From contig JAOXSF010000184.1 of the NCBI GenBank assembly GCA_025800125.1, positions 1 to 43,855 of the forward strand: 43,855 nucleotides of DNA, written 5' to 3'. This stretch comes from Marinobacterium sp. GTDB taxonomy: Bacteria > Pseudomonadota > Gammaproteobacteria > Pseudomonadales > Balneatricaceae. Below, in pieces: positions 9,186 through 16,516 of this stretch. The position numbers and the translations under genes are program-made. Positions within the stretch are counted from its first letter, which is position 1; every line of letters starts with the position of its first letter. The notes below the pieces were generated by a model. That model did no database searches, was not told the DNA's origin, and saw nothing but the letters and a program-made list of their open reading frames with translations.

Positions 9186-10429
9186 GCACACTCGCCAGCA
9201 AGTAACTGGTCAAGGCAATCTACAGCCTGATGGATTTGCTGGCTACCCAGGTTCAGAGCTGGCATGAAACGCAGGGTGTCAGGCCGCGGAGCGTTGATAA
9301 GTAACCCTGCTGCCAGAGCCTGTTCTGCCAGTTTCTGTGCGTTGTGTTTGCCAGTATTAATAGCCAGCAACAGGCCTTGTCCCCTTACTTCACCTAGCCC
9401 ATGCCGTTGCGACAATTGTTGTAGCGCATGGGCCAGTTCATAACCACGTGCTTTAACGTTGGCCATAAAATCTTTTTCCAGTACAGCGTTTACCACTGCT
9501 AGCGCAACAGCGCACATCAGTGGGTTGCCATTGAATGTACCGCCCTGGTCGCCATAATCGAAGCAGCTGATTTCACTATCAATCAGCATGGCAGAGATGG
9601 GTACACCGCCGCCCAGCCCCTTGCCCAGGGTCATGATATGCGGGTTTACCCCCAGCGCCTGGTGGGCAAATAGCTGACCGGTTCTGCCGATGCCGGTTTG
9701 CACCTCATCAATTATCAGCAACAGATTATGCTGGTGGCATAGTTGTTCCAGCCCTTTCACGAAGGCTTGCTGTGCCGGTATCACCCCAGCTTCACCCTGG
9801 ATTGGTTCCAGCATGATTGCTACGGTCTGGTTGTCTATTGCCTGTTCTACAGCCGTTAGATCATTAAAAGGCAGGTGTATAAAGCCGCTGACTTTGGGTT
9901 CGAACAGTGACTCAAAGGCTGCTTTGCCTGTGGCTGACATAGTGGCCAGCGTTCTGCCGTGGAAACTGTCTTTGAACGTGATAATTTTGAAAGCACCCTG
10001 CCGATACTTTTGTCCCCACTTTCGCGCCAGTTTTATTGCGCCTTCATTGGCTTCTGCGCCGCTATTAGCAAAGAATGCCTGGTCGAGCCCGCTGTGCAGG
10101 CAAAGTAATTGAGCCAGCTCCAGCATGGGTTTGTTATAAAAGCCAGGGCCGGGGTTCAGCAGCTTGGCAGACTGTTCCGCCAGCACTTGCTGAATCAGAA
10201 CTGGGCTGTGCCCTAGTGTATTGACGGCCCAGCCCTGCACCATATCCAGATAATGGCAGCCATGCTGGTCGATCAACGTATGTCCCTGGCCTGCAACAAA
10301 AATTTGCTCAGGCCGTGGGGCAACCGGAATCAGATAATCTGTAGATAAGGTGTTGGTACAGGTGGTGTCCGTAGATGTGTACGGTTGTGTGGGTGAAGCA
10401 TTTTGCATTGTTGGCAGCGATGAACTCAT
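9182..10429 (-). CDS. Acetylornithine-aminotransferase-like class III aminotransferase
   Basis: This 415-residue PLP enzyme is of the ArgD/AstC/GabT class. Visible landmarks are FFANSGAEANEGAIKLARKW (near residue 120), FKDSFHGRTLA with the PLP-stacking region, LLIIDEVQTGIGRTG (the PLP-binding Asp near residue 242), MTLGKGLGGG (the Schiff-base lysine) and GGTFNGNPLMCAVAL. It would transfer an amino group from acetylornithine or a related omega-amino donor to 2-oxoglutarate. I start at the ATG at 10429, where AAAGGA lies 10 bases upstream; another in-frame ATG exists at 10477. A poorly conserved Thr/Ser-rich lead of about 30 residues precedes the catalytic fold. A structured RNA with a terminator lies upstream on the same strand, so attenuation is possible. 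Whether it is the arginine-pathway enzyme or a paralogue cannot be decided here. Confidence 0.85.
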   Translation of the reverse strand: MSSSLPTMQNASPTQPYTSTDTTCTNTLSTDYLIPVAPRPEQIFVAGQGHTLIDQHGCHYLDMVQGWAVNTLGHSPVLIQQVLAEQSAKLLNPGPGFYNKPMLELAQLLCLHSGLDQAFFANSGAEANEGAIKLARKWGQKYRQGAFKIITFKDSFHGRTLATMSATGKAAFESLFEPKVSGFIHLPFNDLTAVEQAIDNQTVAIMLEPIQGEAGVIPAQQAFVKGLEQLCHQHNLLLIIDEVQTGIGRTGQLFAHQALGVNPHIMTLGKGLGGGVPISAMLIDSEISCFDYGDQGGTFNGNPLMCAVALAVVNAVLEKDFMANVKARGYELAHALQQLSQRHGLGEVRGQGLLLAINTGKHNAQKLAEQALAAGLLINAPRPDTLRFMPALNLGSQQIHQAVDCLDQLLAGECA

Positions 10430-10511
10430 GAGTCTTAATCCTTTAATCGGGTTCTGTATGTCGGTGTGACAGGGCACCCCACGGCAGGGAAAAGTCTGGT
10501 CATCTCAGAAA

Positions 10512-10689
10512 CAAAAAAGCCGCAGGGGATAACCTGCGGCTTGCAATTGGTCGGGGCGTAAATTCAGTTACTGCCCGATATAAACACTCAGATGCCAGAC
10601 ACAGGTGATTGTGCTCTGGCGTCGTCGCTGAGCAGTCATCTGAGAGGCATTTGCCGAAATGGCTGATACATGGCTGAAAGTGTTCATGC
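10512..10689 (-). ncRNA. Candidate structured leader RNA or small RNA
   Basis: About 175 bases lie between a good promoter (10695-10724) and an intrinsic terminator (10513-10542). Minus-strand folding by eye gives a stem CTCAGATG/CATCTGAG (10637-10644 with 10587-10594). Directly inside it is a hairpin GCCAGA..CAC/GTG.TCTGGC (10594-10620), followed by TCGGG/CCCGA (10574-10578 with 10551-10555) and then the terminator. A short frame at 10568-10687 (39 codons, ending YIGQ) contains three consecutive Arg codons (QRRRQ). It would start almost at the predicted transcript start without a ribosome-binding site, so translation is doubtful. It could be an attenuator for the aminotransferase gene or a free-standing small RNA. 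It does not look like 6S or CsrB-type RNA. Confidence 0.45.
10513..10542 (-). terminator. Intrinsic terminator upstream of the aminotransferase gene
   Basis: On the minus strand a 10-bp stem (10517-10526 with 10533-10542, core GCCGCAGG/CCTGCGGC) with a 6-base loop is followed by a run of six T (10513-10518). It lies 84 bases before the aminotransferase ATG, so it ends a short transcript that begins near 10688, or acts as an attenuator. Confidence 0.85.
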
Positions 10690-10694
10690 CTGAC

Positions 10695-10724
10695 AGTATG
10701 CCAGGCTGCCAGGAATGGCGTCAA
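10695..10724 (-). promoter_or_regulatory. Sigma-70 promoter for the structured RNA
   Basis: Minus strand: -35 TTGACG (10719-10724), an 18-base spacer, -10 CATACT (10695-10700). Transcription would begin near 10688 and run towards the terminator and the aminotransferase gene. Confidence 0.6.
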
Positions 10725-10850
10725 TATGTTTTTGTCAGTCTTTGTGCGTATAACAACCTCTCAATACCAATACAGTCAGGCCTGAATCAAGCTTCAATAT
10801 GTCGCTGCAATAGCTGCGTTTGGTGAGGTTTTCCGGTGTGCGAGACTACT

Positions 10851-10926
10851 CAGGGCTTATGGTTTCCAGAGCTTATAGTTTCCAGAGCTTACAGTTTCCA
10901 GGGCTTATGGTTGTCGGGGCTTATGA
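10851..10926. repeat. 16-bp imperfect tandem repeats upstream of the DUF2058 gene
   Basis: Four units of 16 bp and a partial fifth begin at 10851, 10867, 10883, 10899 and 10915, with consensus CAGRGCTTAYRGTTTC. They lie 44 bases before the gene start, in an otherwise open frame that does not belong to the protein. Confidence 0.9.
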
Positions 10927-10969
10927 TATAGTTGACGGCATCAATGACTGGAACTCTGGAAAGGTAATC

Positions 10970-11518
10970 ATGGCCGGGTCGTTACAGGATCAGCTACTGA
11001 ATATGGGCGTTGCTACCAAACAGCAGGCAAAAAGCGCCAAACAGCAGAAACGTAAAAAAGCCAAGCAGGCAAAGCAGGCACCTAAAGTCGAGCAGTCTGA
11101 CGCTCAAGTGCGTCAGCAGGCGCTGCAGAAAGCGCGTGAAGAGAAAGCTGCGCATGATCGTGAACTGAATCAGCAACGTGAAGAAGCACGTCGTCAGAAA
11201 GAAACGCAGCTGCAGGCCCGGCAGATTGTTGAGAAAAATCGTCAGCCGTTGCCAGCAGAAGGGGCTGTCAGCTACAACTTCAGCCATGGTTCAGTCATCA
11301 AAACGATCTATGTTGATAAAAAGCAGCTGGAAATGCTGGCGGTAGGTACGCTGGCGGTGGCACGTCAGGAAGATAAATACTGGTTACTTGAGGGCGAAAT
11401 TGCCCGCAAAGTTGCCGCGCTGCATGCTGAGCTGATTGTCAGCCACCACGAAAAAGAAGAAATGGATGAAGATGACCCATATAAGGACTACCAGATTCCA
11501 GATGATTTAATGTGGTAG
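10970..11518 (+). CDS. DUF2058 domain-containing protein (YaiL-like)
   Basis: This 182-residue cytoplasmic protein begins MAGSLQDQLLNMGV, the standard start of the DUF2058/YaiL family of unknown function. A long, highly charged Lys/Gln/Arg/Glu-rich helix follows (about residues 18-88), then the conserved core with YNFSHGSVIKTIYV, QLAVARQE-like residues and the acidic end MDEDDPYKDYQIPDDLMW. The frame is open back to 10820, but the upstream part is made of 16-bp tandem repeats. The ATG at 10970 has AAGG about 7 bases before it, so this start is clear. It is followed by a terminator, so it is probably monocistronic. The lysine-rich helix suggests nucleic-acid or ribosome contact; this is inference. 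Confidence 0.88.
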   Translation: MAGSLQDQLLNMGVATKQQAKSAKQQKRKKAKQAKQAPKVEQSDAQVRQQALQKAREEKAAHDRELNQQREEARRQKETQLQARQIVEKNRQPLPAEGAVSYNFSHGSVIKTIYVDKKQLEMLAVGTLAVARQEDKYWLLEGEIARKVAALHAELIVSHHEKEEMDEDDPYKDYQIPDDLMW

Positions 11519-11547
11519 TCTGGCTGTAGGTGCGTACATTTACTGAC

Positions 11548-11578
11548 AAAAACCGCCGTTCTGAATGGCGGTTTTTTG
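11548..11578 (+). terminator. Rho-independent terminator after the DUF2058 gene
   Basis: The stem ACCGCC/GGCGGT (11552-11557 with 11567-11572) with a 9-base loop is followed by a run of T (11572-11577). A-residues on the left side would allow it to work in both directions. Confidence 0.85.
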
Positions 11579-11650
11579 TGTCTGGCTCTCTGCGTATTCT
11601 GTGTTGTCATTCAGGGTACACTGGCACCCCTGTCTGAGGGGGAACTACTT

Positions 11651-13141
11651 TTGCGTTCCAGAATATTCTATCGCCTGTTATTGAGTATGCTGCTCACTCT
11701 GACTGTCCTGACAGTGGTGATGTTGGTGGTGATCAATCTGTCTTTTCGTCATGGTTTTGATGATTATCTGCTGGAGCGTGAACTCCCCGTTGCCGCGCAG
11801 TCCGTTGACAGACTGGCCCGGCATTTTGAACAAACCGGTAGCTGGCAGCGACTGCACAACAACCCCCGGCTCTGGCGACAGTTGTTACGTTCTGAAGCAC
11901 TACCATTTCAGGGAGCCGGTCACCGGCCTGGCAGACGCCCACCGCCTGGTTTTCATCCACCGCCTGAATATCGACGTCCGCCGCCTGCGGGACAGCTTGC
12001 GCCTGCGGATCATACGATGTTGGCACTGGAACGCCGCCTGACGTTGGTGGATGCCCAGCGTCAGCACGTATTTGGCAAGCCCGAGCATGACCAGGTACAA
12101 CGCTGGTTGCCAGTGCAGAGCAGTGGCCAGACCGTTGGCTGGCTGGGTGTGATACCACAGGCGCTGGCGACAGACCGATTAGCGCAACGCTTTGTGGAAC
12201 AGCAGCAAAAACAGCTTGCACTGATTGCTGTACTGGGAGTGTTCCTGGGCCTGCTGGTATCGGCTTTGCTGGCCCGCTGGTTTCTGCGTCCGGTATCCCG
12301 CGTCACCAGGGCCGCGGGGGTGCTGGCAAACGGTGATCTCAGTGTGCGGGTGCCGGTAGAAGGTAAAGATGAACTGGCGCAACTCTCGGCAGATTTCAAC
12401 CGCATGGCGGAAAAGTTGCAGCATGATGATGTAATGCGCAAGCAGTGGGTGTCTGATATTTCCCATGAGCTGCGCACACCTCTGGCAGTACTGCGCGGCG
12501 AGATTGAGGCGTTACAGGATGGTATTCGTCCACCGACCTCGCAGCGGCTGGCATCCCTGCAAAGTGAAGTCTGTGGACTGACCCGGCTGGTGGAAGATCT
12601 GCACCAGTTGTCAAAATCGGATATGGGCGTGATGGAGTTGCAGCTGCATGATGTTGATATGGCAGACGTGTGCCAGGCGCTGTATGACCGCTTTCACCCC
12701 AGAATGGCTGCAAGAGAACTGCATCTAACGATGCAGATTGAAAACCAGCATCGTTACCATCTGCGAGGTGATCACCAGCGTTTAAACCAGTTACTGACCA
12801 ATCTGCTCGAAAATAGCCTGCGCTATACCGATGCTGGTGGAGAGGTTGTTTTACGGCTGAGTCGCACCGCAGAGCCAACACCGGAAAGTTTGATTATAAA
12901 TATAATGGACAGTGCACCCGGTGTACCCGATGATGCACTACCACGTATTTTTGAGCGTCTGTATCGGGTGGATCGCTCCCGCAGTCGAGCGCTGGGCGGT
13001 TCAGGACTGGGGCTTTCCATCTGTCGTGCGCTGGTTGCAGCCCATGGCGGTCAGATAAAGGCAGAAAACCGTGCAACCGGAGGGCTGAATATTACTATCT
13101 GTTTGCCTTGCTATCAGCCTGCCAGCACAAATCGCTGTTGA
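11651..13141 (+). CDS. Sensor histidine kinase, BaeS-like
   Basis: This 496-residue inner-membrane sensor kinase is paired with the response regulator downstream. TM1 is at about residues 8-32 and the periplasmic domain at about 33-185. TM2 (LALIAVLGVFLGLLVSALLARW) follows, then HAMP with GVLANGDLSVRVPVEGKDEL. The dimerisation helix carries the phospho-acceptor H272 in SDISHELRTPL. The ATPase domain has N-box NLLENSLRYTD, a G1 box in which DSAPGVP replaces the usual DxGxG, and G2 GGSGLGLSI. The sensor domain contains an unusual Pro/Arg/His-rich insert at about 92-120 (GRRPPPGFHPPPEYRRPPP). I start at the TTG at 11651, which has GAGGGGG about 9 bases upstream; the frame is open to 11576, but that part lies in the terminator. 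Envelope stress is the likely signal by similarity to BaeS. Confidence 0.87.
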   Translation: MRSRIFYRLLLSMLLTLTVLTVVMLVVINLSFRHGFDDYLLERELPVAAQSVDRLARHFEQTGSWQRLHNNPRLWRQLLRSEALPFQGAGHRPGRRPPPGFHPPPEYRRPPPAGQLAPADHTMLALERRLTLVDAQRQHVFGKPEHDQVQRWLPVQSSGQTVGWLGVIPQALATDRLAQRFVEQQQKQLALIAVLGVFLGLLVSALLARWFLRPVSRVTRAAGVLANGDLSVRVPVEGKDELAQLSADFNRMAEKLQHDDVMRKQWVSDISHELRTPLAVLRGEIEALQDGIRPPTSQRLASLQSEVCGLTRLVEDLHQLSKSDMGVMELQLHDVDMADVCQALYDRFHPRMAARELHLTMQIENQHRYHLRGDHQRLNQLLTNLLENSLRYTDAGGEVVLRLSRTAEPTPESLIINIMDSAPGVPDDALPRIFERLYRVDRSRSRALGGSGLGLSICRALVAAHGGQIKAENRATGGLNITICLPCYQPASTNRC

Positions 13142-13189
13142 CGGCCTGGCTGAGGATGAAAGCCTGACTGGCCCCGGTGTGATGAATCT

Positions 13190-13230
13190 GAAAGGCATTA
13201 GAAAGGAATTGAAAGGCATTGAAAGGTATT
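13190..13230 (+). repeat. 10-bp tandem repeats in front of the response-regulator gene
   Basis: Four copies of GAAAGGNATT lie at 13190-13199, 13201-13210, 13211-13220 and 13221-13230. Each contains AAAGG, a Shine-Dalgarno-like core. They are followed by the true ribosome-binding site AAGGAG at 13234-13239. Confidence 0.85.
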
Positions 13231-13245
13231 GCGAAGGAGTCGTCC

Positions 13246-13953
13246 ATGCAGTCGATGCAGCATGTGCTGATTGTTGAAGATGAAGTCAAACTGGCACAGG
13301 TGCTGGCAGAATACCTGCAACAGGCTGGGTATGCCACGCACTGTCTGTACCGGGGAGACGAGGTGATGGCCTGGCTGGCCAGCCATCAGACTAGCCTTGT
13401 AGTGCTTGATCTGATGTTGCCGGGTGTTGACGGGCTTGAACTGTGCCAGCAGATTCGCCAGCAATCGGGAGTGCCTATTCTGATGGCGACCGCGCGTATT
13501 GAAGAGCATGATCGCCTGACCGGGTTGGAATCCGGGGCGGATGATTATGTATGTAAACCCTACAGCATGCGTGAGATGGTCGCACGAGTGAAAGCGATTC
13601 TGCGCAGAACGGCGATGCCTGCCAAGCCCTTGATGCCTCCGCCAACGCTTGTACAGGTGGATGATGTACGAATGGAAATTCGTATTAAAGGGGCAGCGCT
13701 GGAGTTAACACCGGTAGAGTTTCGTATGCTCAGCCACTTTAGTCGCAACCCGGGGGTGGTGTTCAGTCGTGATGACCTGCTTAATGCGATCTACACTGAT
13801 TATCGGCTGGTGTCTTATCGTACTGTCGATAGCCATATCAAGAACTTACGCAAAAAATTGCAGAACCACTACAGTGAAAGTGAGCTGATTCGATCAGTTT
13901 ATGGTGTGGGTTATCGTTTTGAACTGCCAGAGGCAGAAACGACGCAGGCCTGA
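13246..13953 (+). CDS. Response regulator, OmpR/BaeR-like
   Basis: This 235-residue cytoplasmic regulator has a receiver domain (1-118) followed by a winged-helix DNA-binding domain (about 133-228). The receiver has acidic residues E11/D12, phospho-acceptor D55 in VVLDLMLPG, T82 and K104 in YVCKPYS. The winged helix contains LELTPVEFRMLSHF, GVVFSRDDLL, RTVDSHIKNLRKKL and VYGVGYRF, all standard for the OmpR subgroup. AAGGAG stands 6 bases before the ATG at 13246. The sensor kinase ends 104 bases upstream, so the two form one unit; the kinase-first order is less usual than regulator-first. The decamer repeats before the gene may affect its translation. It probably regulates efflux or envelope genes, as BaeR does, but no target is visible here. 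Confidence 0.9.
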   Translation: MQSMQHVLIVEDEVKLAQVLAEYLQQAGYATHCLYRGDEVMAWLASHQTSLVVLDLMLPGVDGLELCQQIRQQSGVPILMATARIEEHDRLTGLESGADDYVCKPYSMREMVARVKAILRRTAMPAKPLMPPPTLVQVDDVRMEIRIKGAALELTPVEFRMLSHFSRNPGVVFSRDDLLNAIYTDYRLVSYRTVDSHIKNLRKKLQNHYSESELIRSVYGVGYRFELPEAETTQA

Positions 13954-14187
13954 GCGTTATCGCTAAGCGAATGCCTGGCTAAGTGAATGTCACCGTTAGG
14001 TGAGCACCCGAGAGAATACTGCCATTAATTGCCATTTTTGCACGGTAATCAGGCAGAAATTTCCCATTATTGCCCCGGTAAGTGAAATGGGGTGTTGAAA
14101 ATGGTTCGATCCTGGGGGCTTTTTCGTTAGAATTACTCGCTTTTATCCTGTACACCGTGCCTCTTGCACTGCCCGGAATCGCCCAAG

Positions 14188-15582
14188 ATGCTGTTCAACA
14201 AGCTTCCAGATGATCTGTTCACGCCCTTATCCGGCCAGAACAGACATATCTATCAGTCGGTGCTATTGGCACTGGCAGATCAGTTCTTTGATGAAGATCT
14301 GATCGACCCTTTTATTCCCCGTGACCAGGTACGCTCCTGCATTGAAGAGAGCGTGGTACGCCAGGGCGTACGGCGCTGGGTGCCGGAAGGTGACGACAGC
14401 GACGAGCAACCACGCTCTGCGTCTGAATATGCCAGTCGTATCTACCGTCGTCTGGTAGATACCGGCTGGCTGGAAGAAGAGCAGCGGATTTACCGCACCT
14501 TTGTGCTGCTGTCACCGTCGGTCAGTTTCCTGCTACGTACGCTGGTATCCATCGCTAATCTGGAGAAGCGCTCTTACGGTGGTGCGGTACTGAATGTACT
14601 CAGCTCACTGGAAGCAGCCCTGAATGACCCGGTTGGCCGCGGCCTGACACTGGCAGAAGCGGCGCAGACTGCGGCAGATTTCAGCGCCCATCTGACCGAC
14701 ATGATGCTGGGCCTGCGTGAGCTGAAAATTTCGTTGGCGCAAAGTAGTGACGCCCGCGAAATTGTTCGTAATTTCTTCGAGCACTTCGTTGAACATATTC
14801 TGGTGTCTGACTACAAGACCCTGAAAACCCGCAATAACCCATTCCGCTATCGTCGTCAGATTCTGGCGTTGCTGCGTGACTTGCAGTTTGATCCGCTTAA
14901 GCTGGAACAACTGATCGCCCATTATCAGGAACAGTTTGATATTGAGCAGGTCGATGCTGAAGCGATGGTGTATCAGCATATTAACCGCATCATCCGTATC
15001 TTCGAGTCGGTTGATCAGCGGCTGGCAACGATTGACGACTTCCGTTACCGGCTGGAGAAGCGTGTCGCTGACACTGTGCGCTACATGGACAAGACCACGC
15101 CAGGTATGGCTGCACGTCTGTCCCGTGCGATCTCTAACCTGAATGGTCGGGCGGATGAAGCTGTGCCGCGTATTGATACGCTGGATCGTATCCGCTTTAT
15201 GTCACCGGGCAGTGTCCGTTCCCCGGTTAAACGTCGTGTGATTGCTGAGCCGAAGGTAATTCGCAAGAGTGAAATCGACCCTGAAGTGCTGATGCTGCGA
15301 GAGCTGTTCAAAGAGTACAAGGCACGACGGGAAGTGACACCGAAAAAGATTGGCGACTTTATTGAACGCCAGCTGCGGGGCCGCAAAAAGATTGAAGCAA
15401 AAGACTTCGAGATCAACAGCATCGAAGATTACATCTGCTTCAGTTACGTACGCCACATGGCCACATTGGGTAAACAGGGGCGTAAAACGGCAGACCGTTA
15501 CGAAGTGCGGTTCAGAGATAACTATATACAGGTGGCCGACGTGGTCGAGTGCCGCGATTTTGTCATTCAGAGGACGCAATAA
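14188..15582 (+). CDS. Kleisin subunit of a JetABC/MksBEF-type SMC complex (JetA family)
   Basis: This 464-residue protein begins MLFNKLPDDLFTPLSGQNRHIYQSVLL, as in JetA/MksF kleisins of Wadjet and Mks condensins. It should join the SMC heads to the KITE-like subunit. The N-terminal winged-helix region runs to about 130 (YASRIYRRLVDTGWLEEE), a helical middle contains NFFEHFVEHILVSDYKTLKTRNNPFRYRRQI, and the C-terminal winged helix ends at IQVADVVECRDFVIQR. I start at the ATG at 14188; a TTG at 14164 is also in frame. The next gene starts directly after the TAA. This is the first of three genes whose order kleisin-KITE-SMC matches Wadjet. Pseudomonas naming would call it MksF. Confidence 0.82.
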   Translation: MLFNKLPDDLFTPLSGQNRHIYQSVLLALADQFFDEDLIDPFIPRDQVRSCIEESVVRQGVRRWVPEGDDSDEQPRSASEYASRIYRRLVDTGWLEEEQRIYRTFVLLSPSVSFLLRTLVSIANLEKRSYGGAVLNVLSSLEAALNDPVGRGLTLAEAAQTAADFSAHLTDMMLGLRELKISLAQSSDAREIVRNFFEHFVEHILVSDYKTLKTRNNPFRYRRQILALLRDLQFDPLKLEQLIAHYQEQFDIEQVDAEAMVYQHINRIIRIFESVDQRLATIDDFRYRLEKRVADTVRYMDKTTPGMAARLSRAISNLNGRADEAVPRIDTLDRIRFMSPGSVRSPVKRRVIAEPKVIRKSEIDPEVLMLRELFKEYKARREVTPKKIGDFIERQLRGRKKIEAKDFEINSIEDYICFSYVRHMATLGKQGRKTADRYEVRFRDNYIQVADVVECRDFVIQRTQ

Positions 15583-16515
15583 ATGCTTGGTGATTTGCAG
15601 AAAATAGCTGCACGTTCCGATAAATATCAGCCGGATGACTTTGTTCATGCCGCCAATCTGCTGCTGACCAGCCAGTTCCTGTATGCCGACAGAGCCGGGC
15701 ACCGCGACAGCTACTTTCTGATTGCATCCCACGTGGATTACTTCCGCAACCTGTTTGAGGCGATTGGCTGGTCATTCCTCTATCAGCCGGATGAAGCCTA
15801 CCTGGGGGTCGTACCGCAGGGTGAACAGCGTCAGATGAAACTGCGTCTGGACGAATCTTTGCTGCTGCTGTGTCTGCGTCAGCAGTACGAGCAAAAACTG
15901 GAAGCGTTCGAGGTGGAAGATGGCCGTGCTTACAGCAGCACTGACGAACTGCTGACCACCTATGAAAACCTGACGGGCAAAGAGATCCCTAACGAAACCC
16001 GCCTGAAGGAGATCATGTCGTTGTTCTCCCGTCACGGCATTGTTGAACGTGGTAAACCAAACGAAGCCGACCCGAAAAATGCTCCGTTGCGCATCAATCC
16101 GTCTATTCGCCAGGTGGTGGTAGAGGATTATATTCGCCAGCTGGAAGCGCTGGCTGAAACAACCCCGGAAGAGAAAGCCGCACTGGAAAGCCCGGACGGT
16201 AGCGACGAAATCGCCCCTGACGAGATGCCTGCTGAAAACACTGAGCAGGCTGACACTGAAGCTGGTAGCGAAGATGTTGCTGTAGATGATGATGTTGCTG
16301 TAGATAAAGAGACGACAGCAGAGCCCGCTGTGCAGACTGAGTTGGCGCTTGATGATGCGGGTGAAGATATTGCCGCTGTAGATAGCGACCTTGCAGACGC
16401 AGACATGCAGGTTAGTGACAAATTGGCTGACGAAGCACCGGCCAGCGACGAGAAAGATAACGCTGGCGAGACAGCACAGCATGACACTGATACGCCCGCT
16501 GGAGAACTGAACTGA
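15583..16515 (+). CDS. JetB/MksE-family subunit with long acidic tail
   Basis: This is the middle subunit (KITE-type, DUF4194-like) of the SMC complex, 310 residues, encoded with its ATG directly behind the kleisin stop. The folded part covers about residues 1-190, with YRHS-like segments [36 protein letters not shown] and [16 protein letters not shown]. From about 190 onward there is a low-complexity, strongly acidic, Ala/Asp/Glu/Thr-rich tail of about 120 residues (for instance [17 protein letters not shown]). Relatives are usually near 200-230 residues, so the tail is extra. It may be a disordered linker or a DNA-mimicking autoinhibitory segment; this is inference. Assignment rests on context plus the N-terminal part. 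Confidence 0.75.
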   Translation: MLGDLQKIAARSDKYQPDDFVHAANLLLTSQFLYADRAGHRDSYFLIASHVDYFRNLFEAIGWSFLYQPDEAYLGVVPQGEQRQMKLRLDESLLLLCLRQQYEQKLEAFEVEDGRAYSSTDELLTTYENLTGKEIPNETRLKEIMSLFSRHGIVERGKPNEADPKNAPLRINPSIRQVVVEDYIRQLEALAETTPEEKAALESPDGSDEIAPDEMPAENTEQADTEAGSEDVAVDDDVAVDKETTAEPAVQTELALDDAGEDIAAVDSDLADADMQVSDKLADEAPASDEKDNAGETAQHDTDTPAGELN

Positions 16516-16516
16516 G

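Noticed and set aside
10568-10687. 39-codon leader peptide with three Arg codons
   Set aside because: It would start at the predicted transcript start without a ribosome-binding site; reported only as part of the RNA candidate, not as a gene.
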